Below, one piece after another: positions 8,493-15,882 of a DNA stretch of 64,000 nt. The position numbers were made by a program, and so were the translations under genes. Every line of letters starts with the position of its first letter. Positions within the stretch are counted from its first letter, which is position 1. The notes under the pieces are model-generated. The model made no database searches and was not told where the DNA came from. It was given only the letters and a program-made list of their open reading frames with translations. The stretch spans positions 28,440 through 92,439 of the forward strand of contig JAFAEM010000035.1 of the NCBI GenBank assembly GCA_023424015.1, written 5' to 3'. The stretch is from Bacteroidota bacterium (lineage in GTDB: Bacteria; Bacteroidota; Bacteroidia; Chitinophagales; Chitinophagaceae).

Positions 8493-8510
8493 TCCCGATA
8501 GCTATCGGGA
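8493..8510. repeat. Perfect 18-bp palindrome
   Basis: TCCCGATAGCTATCGGGA lies between the divergent antiterminator and acyltransferase genes. A close relative, ACCCGATAGCCATCGGGT, is at 14661-14678. It looks like a dispersed intergenic palindrome rather than a gene-specific operator. Confidence 0.6.
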
Positions 8511-8581
8511 TACCGGCAATCTAGTTTTTGAACATTTATATCTTTGAAAATCTTAGATTTAATGCTTTAAATCCAACTGAC

Positions 8582-9772
8582 TTGAATCAACGTTTTTACT
8601 CCCTGGATGTGTTCAGGGGCGCCACGGTTTGCCTAATGATATTAGTTAACAACCCTGGATCATGGGCTCATATATATCCGCCACTCAAACATGCTCCCTG
8701 GCATGGACTTACCCCCACCGACCTGGTCTTCCCTTTTTTTCTTTTTGCGGTTGGCAATGCCATGGCTTTTGTGATGCCCCGTCTTGAAGCGGGCGGTTCC
8801 GGTGCTTTCTGGCGTAAAGTGTTGAAACGCACGGCTATCATCTTCCTGATCGGGCTGTTCCTAAACTGGTGGCCTTTCATGAGATGGCAGGATGGCGAGC
8901 TGGCATTTATTAGTTGGGTGAATGCCGCCAACCCTACCCGTGGTGTCAGGATACTGGGCGTATTACAACGGATCGCCCTTTGTTATTTTTTCGCCTCGGT
9001 GCTGGTTTACTACCTGAAAGCCCGCGGCGCTTTTCTTATCAGCTTGATTATATTATTGGTCTACTGGATCATTTGCTACATAGGCAATCCCGCCGATCCG
9101 TTCAGTCTGCAGGGCTGGTTTGGGACTGATATTGATAAATCCATCCTGGGCACAGCACATATATATAAAGGAGAAGGGGTACCCTTCGATCCCGAGGGAC
9201 TGGCGAGCACAGTTCCTGCCATCGTGCAGGTGATCTTTGGATACCTGGTTGGTTACTATATACGAAATAAAAGCAAGGACCCTGTGCAACAAGCCTCAAA
9301 TGCAGATGGAGGTTCCCCTGGCGGGATCTATGCAATGCTCACCGGCCTGTTTGTGATGGGCATCGCGCTGGTGTTGACCGGTTTTTGCTGGGATATGGTT
9401 TTCCCTATTAATAAAAAGATATGGACCAGTTCCTTTACGGTTTATACTTCGGGACTGGCCTGCCTTACCATTGCCACAATGATCTACATGATCGAGATTA
9501 AAAATGTCCGAGGCGGACTTGCACGCTTTTTTGATGTGTTCGGTAAAAATGCCCTGTTTGTGTTTGCTCTAAGCGCTTTTCTTCCCAAGGGCCTGGGCCT
9601 TATCAGGCTGGGCGATGGTGTGAACCCATGGAACTTCCTTTACAAAAAAGTATTTATCCATATACCCGGTGATCCAAGATTAGGATCCCTTCTCTATGCC
9701 CTTTGTGTCATCCTGTTTATGTGGGCTATTTGTTACTGGATGGACAAGAAAAAGATCTATATTAAAGTGTAA
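8582..9772 (+). CDS. Membrane acyltransferase of the NagX / heparan-glucosaminide N-acetyltransferase family (DUF5009)
   Basis: About 396 residues, roughly ten membrane segments. The N-terminal signature RFYSLDVFRGATVCLMILVNN and the following HGLTPTDLVFPFFLFAVGNAM identify the COG4299/NagX family, related to lysosomal HGSNAT, which transfers acetyl groups to amino sugars across a membrane. The conserved DVFRG and LTPTDLVFPFFLF motifs are intact. The start is uncertain. The frame opens at a TTG at 8528, but a -7-like TATCTTTG sits at 8539-8546, so transcription probably begins after it, and the family N-terminus aligns with the TTG at 8582. No ATG is available before the conserved motif. Divergent from the polysaccharide operon; substrate unknown. 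Confidence 0.85.
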   Translation: MNQRFYSLDVFRGATVCLMILVNNPGSWAHIYPPLKHAPWHGLTPTDLVFPFFLFAVGNAMAFVMPRLEAGGSGAFWRKVLKRTAIIFLIGLFLNWWPFMRWQDGELAFISWVNAANPTRGVRILGVLQRIALCYFFASVLVYYLKARGAFLISLIILLVYWIICYIGNPADPFSLQGWFGTDIDKSILGTAHIYKGEGVPFDPEGLASTVPAIVQVIFGYLVGYYIRNKSKDPVQQASNADGGSPGGIYAMLTGLFVMGIALVLTGFCWDMVFPINKKIWTSSFTVYTSGLACLTIATMIYMIEIKNVRGGLARFFDVFGKNALFVFALSAFLPKGLGLIRLGDGVNPWNFLYKKVFIHIPGDPRLGSLLYALCVILFMWAICYWMDKKKIYIKV

Positions 9773-9913
9773 AAAAGTACAAGCCCATTTGCAATGTGAC
9801 GAATTTATGCCCCACTAAGGCGGCAGAATCATACCTGTGCATACCCCTTGGGACTTTTCCGGTTTGCGCTGGCATGGTAATTGGAACTTTTGCTGTACTC
9901 AAAACAATTCTTT

Positions 9914-10096
9914 ATGAAAAAGTCTGTAAAAAAATTAGTCAGTTATTCCCTTGGCCGGATCAGGCGTCATAAAGAACGAATCAAGAAATTCAGTTTTACC
10001 AGGTATAAAGAAGATTTTGTCATTACAGCGCAGGAAGAACGTGAAGGAGGATTTTTCAGACAAAATCTATCTCACCTGCAGGTATCAAGAGCATGA
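9914..10096 (+). CDS. Small basic protein, unknown
   Basis: 60 codons from the ATG at 9914 (an earlier in-frame ATG at 9881 is possible). It is strongly basic in its first half (KKSVKKLVSY, RIRRHKERIKKFSFTRYK), with no signal peptide or known motif. Support comes from context: a good intrinsic terminator follows 28 bases after the stop, so something in this gap is transcribed rightward. It may instead be a small RNA with an incidental ORF. Confidence 0.4.
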   Translation: MKKSVKKLVSYSLGRIRRHKERIKKFSFTRYKEDFVITAQEEREGGFFRQNLSHLQVSRA

Positions 10097-10124
10097 TTTT
10101 TTCTCATAAGCAGTTAGTTTGGTA

Positions 10125-10155
10125 CAGCCCCTGTGTCTACAGGGGTTGTTTTTTA
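10125..10155 (+). terminator. Intrinsic terminator
   Basis: CAGCCCCTGT, loop GTCT, ACAGGGGTTG (ten pairs including one G-U), then TTTTTTAT. It ends the rightward transcript carrying the small basic ORF; the next gene is convergent. Confidence 0.85.
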
Positions 10156-10175
10156 TATGATGCACGACTTAAAAG

Positions 10176-10979
10176 TTAAAGCGTTTCTATTCTTACGGCC
10201 TGTTGTTTTTTCAAGGTTTCACCGTTTAAGATTGATTTTCGAAAAGCCGGCATATTACGGATCAGGTTTATCTTCTGCTTTAGTGTCCATGACCGGGTGT
10301 AATAAGTTGTCCCCTTTGCAATATCTGACTGTTTCACACTTTTGAAGTTGCCGCCGGCGAGGTACCGTATCGATCTAAGATAGAGATCATGCGCGTGTTC
10401 CATTACTTTCATATGAACCTCATCCAGGCTTTCCTTTCCATCAAAACCGGTAAACCCGGTTGTCAGAATATTTCCGGAGTCAATTCCAATATCTATCCAC
10501 ATCACCGTGTTTCCGATCAAATGAAACTGCTTCGTTGCAATACACCAGTTGGTGCAATTTGGGCCACCTTTTATATACGGTGAAAGACCGGTATGTAAAT
10601 TCAGGATGCCTATACCGGGTTTGATAGATAACATCTTTTCCTTTACCAGCCTTGTACCTGATACAATAATTAGCGCTGGATTTATTTCATTGGTAAATGC
10701 AAAAGCTTCATCAGAATTGATGTTTTCTACTTCCAGGATCTTTGTTTCGGGATAATTGGGGTAGCGGTCATTATACTTTTTTTGCATCGCCCACCAGGAT
10801 TTTGAAATGGCGCTTAAAAACACTTTCTCTACGCCCTTTTCAACCAGCTTAGATAAGCTGAGCTTCCTGGATTGCTTCCTGTTCTCTACGATGATGCCGG
10901 CGATAGGAAACTCCTGGTGGATCTTGCTGGCCAGGGCTTTCTGATTGGCTCCGCTACCTATCCAAAGAACAATCTTCAT
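10176..10979 (-). CDS. Formyltransferase-domain protein
   Basis: 267 residues with a formyl-transferase fold similar to methionyl-tRNA formyltransferase and sugar N-formyltransferases. The catalytic triad region is visible: NLHTGLSPYIKGGPNCTNW supplies Asn and His, and WIDIGIDSGNIL supplies the Asp. The C-terminal OB domain of methionyl-tRNA formyltransferase is missing, so acting on Met-tRNA is unlikely. Its start overlaps the end of the polysaccharide deacetylase gene by 4 bases (ATGA). A plausible job is formylation of an amino sugar exposed by the deacetylase, but this is inference; the substrate cannot be read from the sequence. Confidence 0.75.
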   Translation of the reverse strand: MKIVLWIGSGANQKALASKIHQEFPIAGIIVENRKQSRKLSLSKLVEKGVEKVFLSAISKSWWAMQKKYNDRYPNYPETKILEVENINSDEAFAFTNEINPALIIVSGTRLVKEKMLSIKPGIGILNLHTGLSPYIKGGPNCTNWCIATKQFHLIGNTVMWIDIGIDSGNILTTGFTGFDGKESLDEVHMKVMEHAHDLYLRSIRYLAGGNFKSVKQSDIAKGTTYYTRSWTLKQKINLIRNMPAFRKSILNGETLKKQQAVRIETL

Positions 10980-11899
10980 TTATATCGGATTATGGATTTA
11001 AGATTTTCAAGCACATTTGTTATTCTCATCTTAGTCTTCCACCAGGGCTCATTATATAGTTCAATCCGCGAGATCTCGAATAGGTCATCTTTTGCGGGGT
11101 CATATACATTCTGCTTCACAGCCAGGCCAATTTTATAGCCGGCTGTCTTTGCCAGGTCCTTAACCGTCGCATTAAAACTTCCAACAGGATATGAGATCGT
11201 CACCGGGAAATAGCCCATCTTTTCTTCGATCCGCTTACCTGAATTCACTAGCTCATCCATTATTTTCTTTTCATCTGCTATCGTACCGAGCATGGCATGG
11301 GTAACAGTGTGTGAGCCGATATAGTGTCCCTCATTTTTCAGCTGGACCAGGTCGTCCCAGTTCATCATGATCTGCGGGAGTTCCACATCGGAATACGTCG
11401 CAGTTACCCTTTCCAATATTTCAGACCTCTGTTGATCGGAAAGTTTTTTAAGCTGGGGCTTCAACCGGGATACATACGCTATCCTTTCCTCATTGCTTTC
11501 AAGTTTTCCTGTTCTTAATTCTGCAGGAAGAAAATCAAAATTCAGGTCAATGGTATTGATGCCTGTGTGTTGAAAAAGGTATTCCAGGTTATAGGTCCAG
11601 GTGGGAATATTCTGGTCGATACAATCCGTAACTACATAAAAGGATGCCCTACATTTATACTTTGATAAGATGGGCGCTGCAAATTCTATGTTATCCTTAA
11701 ACCCGTCATCAAACATTATTGTTGCATATTTTTTCCCGCGGGCCAGGTTACCTGACTCCATTAACTCCTCAAATAAAACTGTCTCGTAATGATTGCTGAT
11801 ATACTTTATGCATCGTTCAAAAAGAGCAACATCCATCGGGTCCCAGAGCTTTTCCCGTTGGGGGTTAACCCGGTGAAATAAATAGTTTTTCGTCATCAT
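10976..11899 (-). CDS. Polysaccharide deacetylase (NodB-domain, carbohydrate esterase 4)
   Basis: About 307 residues. NodB motifs: IMFDDGFKDN (motif 1, Asp-Asp), GSHTVTHAMLG (motif 2, His-x3-His metal ligands) and SYPVGSFN (motif 3). These enzymes remove acetyl groups from N- or O-acetylated glycans with a divalent metal. There is no signal peptide, so it may act on lipid-linked intermediates in the cytoplasm. The reading frame can open at a TTG at 11905, but ATGs at 11899 and 11896 are better. The predicted transcription start lies only about ten bases upstream, so the leader is very short. It forms a two-gene unit with the formyltransferase. Confidence 0.85.
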   Translation of the reverse strand: MMTKNYLFHRVNPQREKLWDPMDVALFERCIKYISNHYETVLFEELMESGNLARGKKYATIMFDDGFKDNIEFAAPILSKYKCRASFYVVTDCIDQNIPTWTYNLEYLFQHTGINTIDLNFDFLPAELRTGKLESNEERIAYVSRLKPQLKKLSDQQRSEILERVTATYSDVELPQIMMNWDDLVQLKNEGHYIGSHTVTHAMLGTIADEKKIMDELVNSGKRIEEKMGYFPVTISYPVGSFNATVKDLAKTAGYKIGLAVKQNVYDPAKDDLFEISRIELYNEPWWKTKMRITNVLENLKSIIRYK

Positions 11900-11912
11900 T
11901 TTCAATGTTAGG

Positions 11913-11943
11913 TAAAGATATAGACCATACCTTATTCGCCAAA
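11913..11943 (-). promoter_or_regulatory. Promoter of the deacetylase-formyltransferase pair
   Basis: Minus strand TTTG (complement of 11940-11943), 19-base spacer, then TATCTTTA (11913-11920), one mismatch from TAnnTTTG. It sits just ahead of the deacetylase start. Confidence 0.55.
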
Positions 11944-12029
11944 GATCAAGTTTAAGCCTGCGAAATAAGAGAATTACCCGGGAAATAATCAGTCCATCGT
12001 TCTATGTTTATAGACACTAACAGAACTTC

Positions 12030-13481
12030 TTACTCTCCTGGTAATTCCCTGCCTTTCTTTCCCCAGGTTTTATGAGGAGCACCGTCCATTTTCACTATAG
12101 ATGGTGTAAACTTTCCAACAATATTTACCAGCGCTTCCTGCGACTGCATGACCATCTCGATGTCCTTGTAAGCAAATGGCGCTTCATCCAATCCTCCACC
12201 CAGCAATTTCACGCCATGCTTCTTCAATTCAGCTTTCATGGCGTTTTCCGTTATTGATTGTAAGGCTTTGCTTCTGCTCATCTGCCTTCCTGCACCATGC
12301 GATGCTGAATTTACGGAGGCCGGCTCACCCTTACCTTTTACGATATAACCCGCGGCTGTCATGGATCCAGGGATAATACCTAACACATTTTGTCCCGCCG
12401 GTGTCGCTCCTTTCCGGTGAACGATCACTTCTTTGCCTTCAAACATTTCCTTCCAGGCAAAGTTGTGGTGATTCTCCACTCTTTTTATCGGTTTACGTCC
12501 CAATTGCCTGGCAATCTTATCGTGAATGACGTGGTGACAGGCGGATGCATAGTCGCCTGCAAGGTTCATGGCCATCCAGTATTCAATTCCCTCCTCTTCG
12601 TCAAGGTTTAGCCAGGCGAGATTCTTCGCCTCCTGTGGCAACCTTCGTTTGCTGATCGCAAGTTTGGTGTAATAGTTGGCGATATTGGCGCCTAGTGCTC
12701 TTGATCCCGAATGTGACAACAGGCCCAGGTAGTCACCCGGTTCCACTCCCAGTATTTCATCCTTCACTTTGATCTCAACAGTTCCGAATTCAACAAAATG
12801 GTTCCCCGAACCGGAAGTCCCCAATTGTTTCCACGCCCGTCCATGCAGGTTCTTCAATAAAGGCAACTGGGAAAAAACTTCATCATCCATCACCTCGTGG
12901 TCGGCCGCCCTGGCGAATTGCGCTCCGCTTCCGAATAAGGTAGCTTCATTCAGCTCACGGGTAAAATACTGTTCCTTCTGCACCAGTTCTTTTGGGTCGA
13001 TGTCAAAAATACTCAGGCACATTCTGCACCCAATGTCCACACCAACACCGTAGGGGATCACAGCGTCCTGCGTAGCCAGCACACCCCCGATAGGCAGACC
13101 ATACCCATGATGCGCATCCGGCATCAGTGCGCCCGCTACCGCGATAGGAAGTTTTGCAGCCGTATACATCTGGTGCATGGCGCCTTCTTCGATATGCTGC
13201 TGGCCAAATACATTGAACCGGACACCAGTTTGATTCAGTGAAACTCCCGCGCCATCAGGATTTACTTTCGGCAACAATTGACCGGCGATCGCACCTAACA
13301 CCGCATCATCTTTAAACGCTGCGGGGTTTGCAAGGATATTCTTTAATATTTCAATGGCAGTTTCCCTTGACTCATGTTTATAATTTTTCTGCATCAGGCT
13401 CATTGCAATACTGATCACCGGCCCCTCCGGGAATCCTAATGCTCTCAATTCCTTTCCTGATAATTTCAACTTACTCATCAT
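12030..13481 (-). CDS. rtcB: RtcB-family RNA-splicing ligase
   Basis: 483 residues, full length for the bacterial branch. RtcB joins RNA 2',3'-cyclic phosphate or 3'-phosphate ends to 5'-OH ends through a GMP-histidine intermediate with Mn2+ and GTP. Visible motifs are PDAHHGYGLPIGGV (about residue 120), the metal-binding VGVDIGCRM with its Cys, GTSGSGNHFVEFG, the guanylate-accepting histidine region SASHGAGRQMSRSKA, and GGLDEAPFAYKD. No archease or PrfH gene is adjacent. It is the last gene of the leftward group starting with the tRNA array, YkuK-like and ATPase genes, and lies 11 bases after a terminator-like hairpin. The context suggests repair of cut tRNA; this is inference. Confidence 0.95.
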   Translation of the reverse strand: MMSKLKLSGKELRALGFPEGPVISIAMSLMQKNYKHESRETAIEILKNILANPAAFKDDAVLGAIAGQLLPKVNPDGAGVSLNQTGVRFNVFGQQHIEEGAMHQMYTAAKLPIAVAGALMPDAHHGYGLPIGGVLATQDAVIPYGVGVDIGCRMCLSIFDIDPKELVQKEQYFTRELNEATLFGSGAQFARAADHEVMDDEVFSQLPLLKNLHGRAWKQLGTSGSGNHFVEFGTVEIKVKDEILGVEPGDYLGLLSHSGSRALGANIANYYTKLAISKRRLPQEAKNLAWLNLDEEEGIEYWMAMNLAGDYASACHHVIHDKIARQLGRKPIKRVENHHNFAWKEMFEGKEVIVHRKGATPAGQNVLGIIPGSMTAAGYIVKGKGEPASVNSASHGAGRQMSRSKALQSITENAMKAELKKHGVKLLGGGLDEAPFAYKDIEMVMQSQEALVNIVGKFTPSIVKMDGAPHKTWGKKGRELPGE

Positions 13482-13491
13482 CTTCTATTTT

Positions 13492-13529
13492 AAAAAACCG
13501 GGCCACATTGACTGTGCCCCGATTTTTTT
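13492..13529 (-). terminator. Terminator-like hairpin between the ATPase gene and rtcB
   Basis: Minus strand CGGGGCACA, loop GTCAA, TGTGGCCCG (nearly complete stem), then GTTTTTT. It starts 14 bases after the ATPase stop and its U-tract ends 11 bases before the rtcB start. There is no room for a promoter in between, so rtcB expression needs read-through. A run of T follows on the plus strand as well, so it could act in both directions. Confidence 0.75.
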
Positions 13530-13534
13530 GTTAA

Positions 13535-14617
13535 TTAAATTAAATTCATTTCAGCATACTGCCGACGGAACCCGATAACTTCCACCTTGGCAGCATCACC
13601 CGATCTCTCGTGCTGGTTGGCAATCTCCGCGATCGTCATTGGTTGATCGATCCGGGTGTCAAATCCAAAATGCGCAGACAGCCTTCTTGCTTTTATCGTT
13701 CCCAATTTTCCAAACTCATACCGCGCGATCAATCTTCCTTTTCGCATCAGGGCGTTATCGACCAGGTTGACAGAACTGTTGAAGGTACATACCAGCTGAA
13801 CATTCAGGAAGTCCGACAACAGGCCATCCGATATATTCAACAGGTTTGACACCGATGAGCTACTGGTGTGTTTCCGATCCATAATGATATTCTCTGCGTC
13901 TTCAATGATTAATACGGTATCGGGATTGTCGATCAGCAGCTCAATAAACTCCGGGTTCATCAGGTTGCCTGCAACCGAAGGTGATAAGAATAATACTTTC
14001 TTGCGGATCTTCCCCACCAGATATCGCAAATAGGTTGTCTTACCCGTGCCTGGAAGTCCGTGCAAAAGCACGATCCCTTTATCTCTTTTTTGATTCAGTC
14101 TCTTCCTGATCGTTTCATCAATGCCTTTGAAGTCGTCTTCGTAAAAAAGGTCGATATCGAGTTTGGTCCTTTTGATCTCCATCGCCTTCAACTGCAGGCC
14201 ACCCCTGTCAGGGACGATCAGGTTGATCTCAAGGGGTTGTTTTCTTTGCTTTTGCCGGAACTGGTTGACCAGTCCTGTCAACTCCTTCACAAACAGCGGT
14301 TGATTCCCGTCGTGCATGATCTCGCAGTAATCGTCATCAAACTCGACAATACAATCATTATTCATCACTATCACGGTCTTGTCGAAATGATATTTTTTAT
14401 GCTCCCGCTGGTACCAACGATACTGGTGAATATCCTTTATCAATGAGGCATATTTCTCTTTAAATACATTAAATGCTTTCTCGCCATCAATACAATTTGT
14501 AAAATTCAGGCTTGGCAGCCTGTTAAAGCAATACATGTACAGGCTCTTCGTATCGAGAAAGCGATCATCAAATATATCGTTCACGTTGATCACTTTCTGG
14601 TTGTATAAATTTTCCAT
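13535..14617 (-). CDS. AAA+ ATPase with a dedicated N-terminal domain, in the RtcB/tRNA locus
   Basis: 360 residues from the ATG at 14617. An N-terminal domain (residues about 10-125) has no family I recognise but matches the free-standing 141-residue protein encoded two genes upstream. The AAA+ core follows: Walker A GLPGTGKTT (187-195), Walker B VLIIEDAEN (235-243), sensor-1 Asn in CTFNSS (280) and an arginine-finger-like MRKGRLIARYEF (291-302), resembling the Bcs1-like branch. A longer form could start at 14713, overlapping the ykuK-like stop by ATGA. The extra 32 codons, however, cover a dispersed palindrome (14661-14678) and have no counterpart in the paralogue. Probable role: ATP-driven remodelling of an RNA or protein partner of the ligase; inference only. 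Confidence 0.85.
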   Translation of the reverse strand: MENLYNQKVINVNDIFDDRFLDTKSLYMYCFNRLPSLNFTNCIDGEKAFNVFKEKYASLIKDIHQYRWYQREHKKYHFDKTVIVMNNDCIVEFDDDYCEIMHDGNQPLFVKELTGLVNQFRQKQRKQPLEINLIVPDRGGLQLKAMEIKRTKLDIDLFYEDDFKGIDETIRKRLNQKRDKGIVLLHGLPGTGKTTYLRYLVGKIRKKVLFLSPSVAGNLMNPEFIELLIDNPDTVLIIEDAENIIMDRKHTSSSSVSNLLNISDGLLSDFLNVQLVCTFNSSVNLVDNALMRKGRLIARYEFGKLGTIKARRLSAHFGFDTRIDQPMTIAEIANQHERSGDAAKVEVIGFRRQYAEMNLI

Positions 14618-14709
14618 CGTTCTGTTTTTGAGTATCGAATATTTAACATTGAGCATCGAGACCCGATAGCCATCGGGTTGAGCATTCCATATCTTACCGG
14701 CCAAGGCCT

Positions 14710-15201
14710 TCATTGGACTACCTTATTAGCGCAATTGGAACTGGCAAACGCTTCCGGCTTGGCCCTGAACGCGAAACCCATTCCCACGATATACCCCATG
14801 GCTTCCTTTAACGCGTCGTTACTTTTAAAGCCCGGGTTCGTATTGATATCGGCATGCACTTCCATCGCCACGTTGTACCTGGAAAAAATATTGCACAGGG
14901 CATAAGCCGCTTCAACACTTTTGCCAACTTCCATCAGCATCCGTTGCTTAATGGTCATTTTTTGTTTGGTAGTGGCATTATTGATGTACATGAAACCACC
15001 CTTTCCCCTCCGGATAAACACGATCACGGTAGCGAATTCAGTGTTCCGGCCTTTTACCTGGCTATCGGTACCGATGCAAACTTTCAACTCAGACCCCATT
15101 TCTATTTCATATTGCAACACCCGGTTCACCTCCTCTTCTATAGGTATCCTGATCCGTTCGCCAGATAGTTTTCTCCAGTATTGTTCCTGTTCCATTTTCA
15201 T
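14710..15201 (-). CDS. YkuK-type RNase H-fold protein (DUF458)
   Basis: 163 residues. The sequence follows Bacillus YkuK: CIGTDSQVKGRNTEFATVIV near residues 42-60 (the Asp of GTDS is the first putative metal ligand), RRGKGGFMYINN, then MEVHADINTNPG with the second Asp and GYIVGMGFAFRAKPEAFASS near the end. DUF458 proteins are predicted ribonuclease H-like nucleases; the biochemical role is not established. One point to check: the C-terminal ligand position, which I recall as Asp in relatives, reads Asn here (SSNCANKV), so activity may be altered. It sits between the small ATPase-like N-domain gene and the ATPase gene. Confidence 0.85.
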   Translation of the reverse strand: MKMEQEQYWRKLSGERIRIPIEEEVNRVLQYEIEMGSELKVCIGTDSQVKGRNTEFATVIVFIRRGKGGFMYINNATTKQKMTIKQRMLMEVGKSVEAAYALCNIFSRYNVAMEVHADINTNPGFKSNDALKEAMGYIVGMGFAFRAKPEAFASSNCANKVVQ

Positions 15202-15225
15202 AATTTTTCTATTCTTAATTTTCTT

Positions 15226-15295
15226 CTACAATGTTTGTGATGAGTATTGACTGATCTCTTTCTTCTCATTATCGAATTCGCCCATCACAAACATT
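15226..15295 (-). other. 13-bp inverted repeat enclosing a possible 22-codon ORF
   Basis: AATGTTTGTGATG and its exact complement (15230-15242 and 15283-15295) are separated by 40 bases between the 141-codon gene and the ykuK-like gene. The right arm overlaps the upstream stop codon. A minus-strand ATG overlapping that stop (TAATG, 15292-15294) opens 22 codons to a TAG at 15226-15228. Either an RNA stem-loop, an operator-like element, or a coupled micro-ORF; I cannot tell which. Confidence 0.45.
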
Positions 15296-15719
15296 AGTTG
15301 ACGGCTGACTGCCGCATAAATCCAATGGATGCACCATTGTTGACTATCTTGTACCGGGACAGCTTTATCACCAGGTCACTGGCCCAACTATACTGTTTCG
15401 GCGTATGTAACACCTGGCAATAATTACCAGCCAGCTCGATTATTCTTTTATTGCTCAGCACAAAAATGGTATTGTTAAAAAACATCCTTTTATTATTGTG
15501 CTCATAATAGCTATGCTGCCAGGTACAGGCTATTTCTGCTTCGAAATTCTCGCTGATAAAAGCAAATGCGGCTGATATATCCAGTTCACCAATAAAAGTG
15601 ACGCAGCTTATCGCATCAAATTCCAAAGCATACAATGCCTTTACTTCCACAAAGTGTCCGTTGAACAGGGCATCCACGCCCCGTATTTTTCTTTTGTTTA
15701 ATTTCCAAAACATATTCAT
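15294..15719 (-). CDS. Free-standing paralogue of the ATPase N-terminal domain
   Basis: 141 residues, no family recognised. It aligns with residues about 10-125 of the ATPase encoded at 13535-14617. Shared positions include VKALY/TKSLY, a Trp-x(n)-His region, and a gap-free stretch of 22 columns (84-105 here, 81-102 there) sharing T, V, N, I, E, the YC pair and a final His. It has no Walker motifs, signal peptide or membrane segment. The start codon lies only 13 bases after the tRNA-Asn-like gene, so it must be carried on the same primary transcript or start inside that gene. It may bind the same partner as the ATPase, as an adaptor, sensor or inhibitor; inference. Confidence 0.8.
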   Translation of the reverse strand: MNMFWKLNKRKIRGVDALFNGHFVEVKALYALEFDAISCVTFIGELDISAAFAFISENFEAEIACTWQHSYYEHNNKRMFFNNTIFVLSNKRIIELAGNYCQVLHTPKQYSWASDLVIKLSRYKIVNNGASIGFMRQSAVN

Positions 15720-15732
15720 TTCTTTTTATTTG

Positions 15733-15803
15733 CGGAAATAGAATGAGTCGAACATTCATTAATCGCTTAACAAGTGACCGTTCTGCCATTGAACTATATT
15801 TCC
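15733..15803 (-). tRNA. tRNA-Asn-like (anticodon GUU)
   Basis: A full cloverleaf folds by eye. Acceptor GGAAATA/TATTTCC is perfect, with TA at 8-9. The D stem is GTTC/GAAC with GG in its loop. The anticodon stem GTCAC/GCGAT has one A-C mismatch, its loop is TTGTTAA, and the anticodon is at 15769-15771. The variable loop is 4 bases and the T arm is GAATG-TTCGACT-CATTC. Discriminator G73 fits asparagine. No CCA is encoded (GCA follows). It is the array member closest to the protein genes. Confidence 0.88.
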
Positions 15804-15805
15804 AG

Positions 15806-15879
15806 TTGGCCCGGAGAAACTTGAACTCTCAGCCACCGCGTTAAAAGTGCGGTGCATCTTACCATTGAGCTACGAGCCA
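15806..15879 (-). tRNA. tRNA-Lys-like (anticodon UUU)
   Basis: Acceptor TGGCTCG/CGGGCCA is seven pairs with one G-U. TA occupies 8-9. The D arm starts GCTC but its 3' side (GATGC) carries an extra base. Anticodon stem CCGCA/CGCGG has one A-C mismatch, loop CTTTTAA, anticodon at 15843-15845. The T arm is GAGAG-TTCAAGT-TTCTC. Discriminator A73 fits lysine; CCA is not encoded. Only 2 bases separate it from the Asn-like gene. Confidence 0.82.
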
Positions 15880-15882
15880 GCA

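Noticed and set aside
12030..13481. RtcB-PrfH ribosome-repair pair
   Set aside because: No release-factor-like gene is next to rtcB; both flanks are accounted for.
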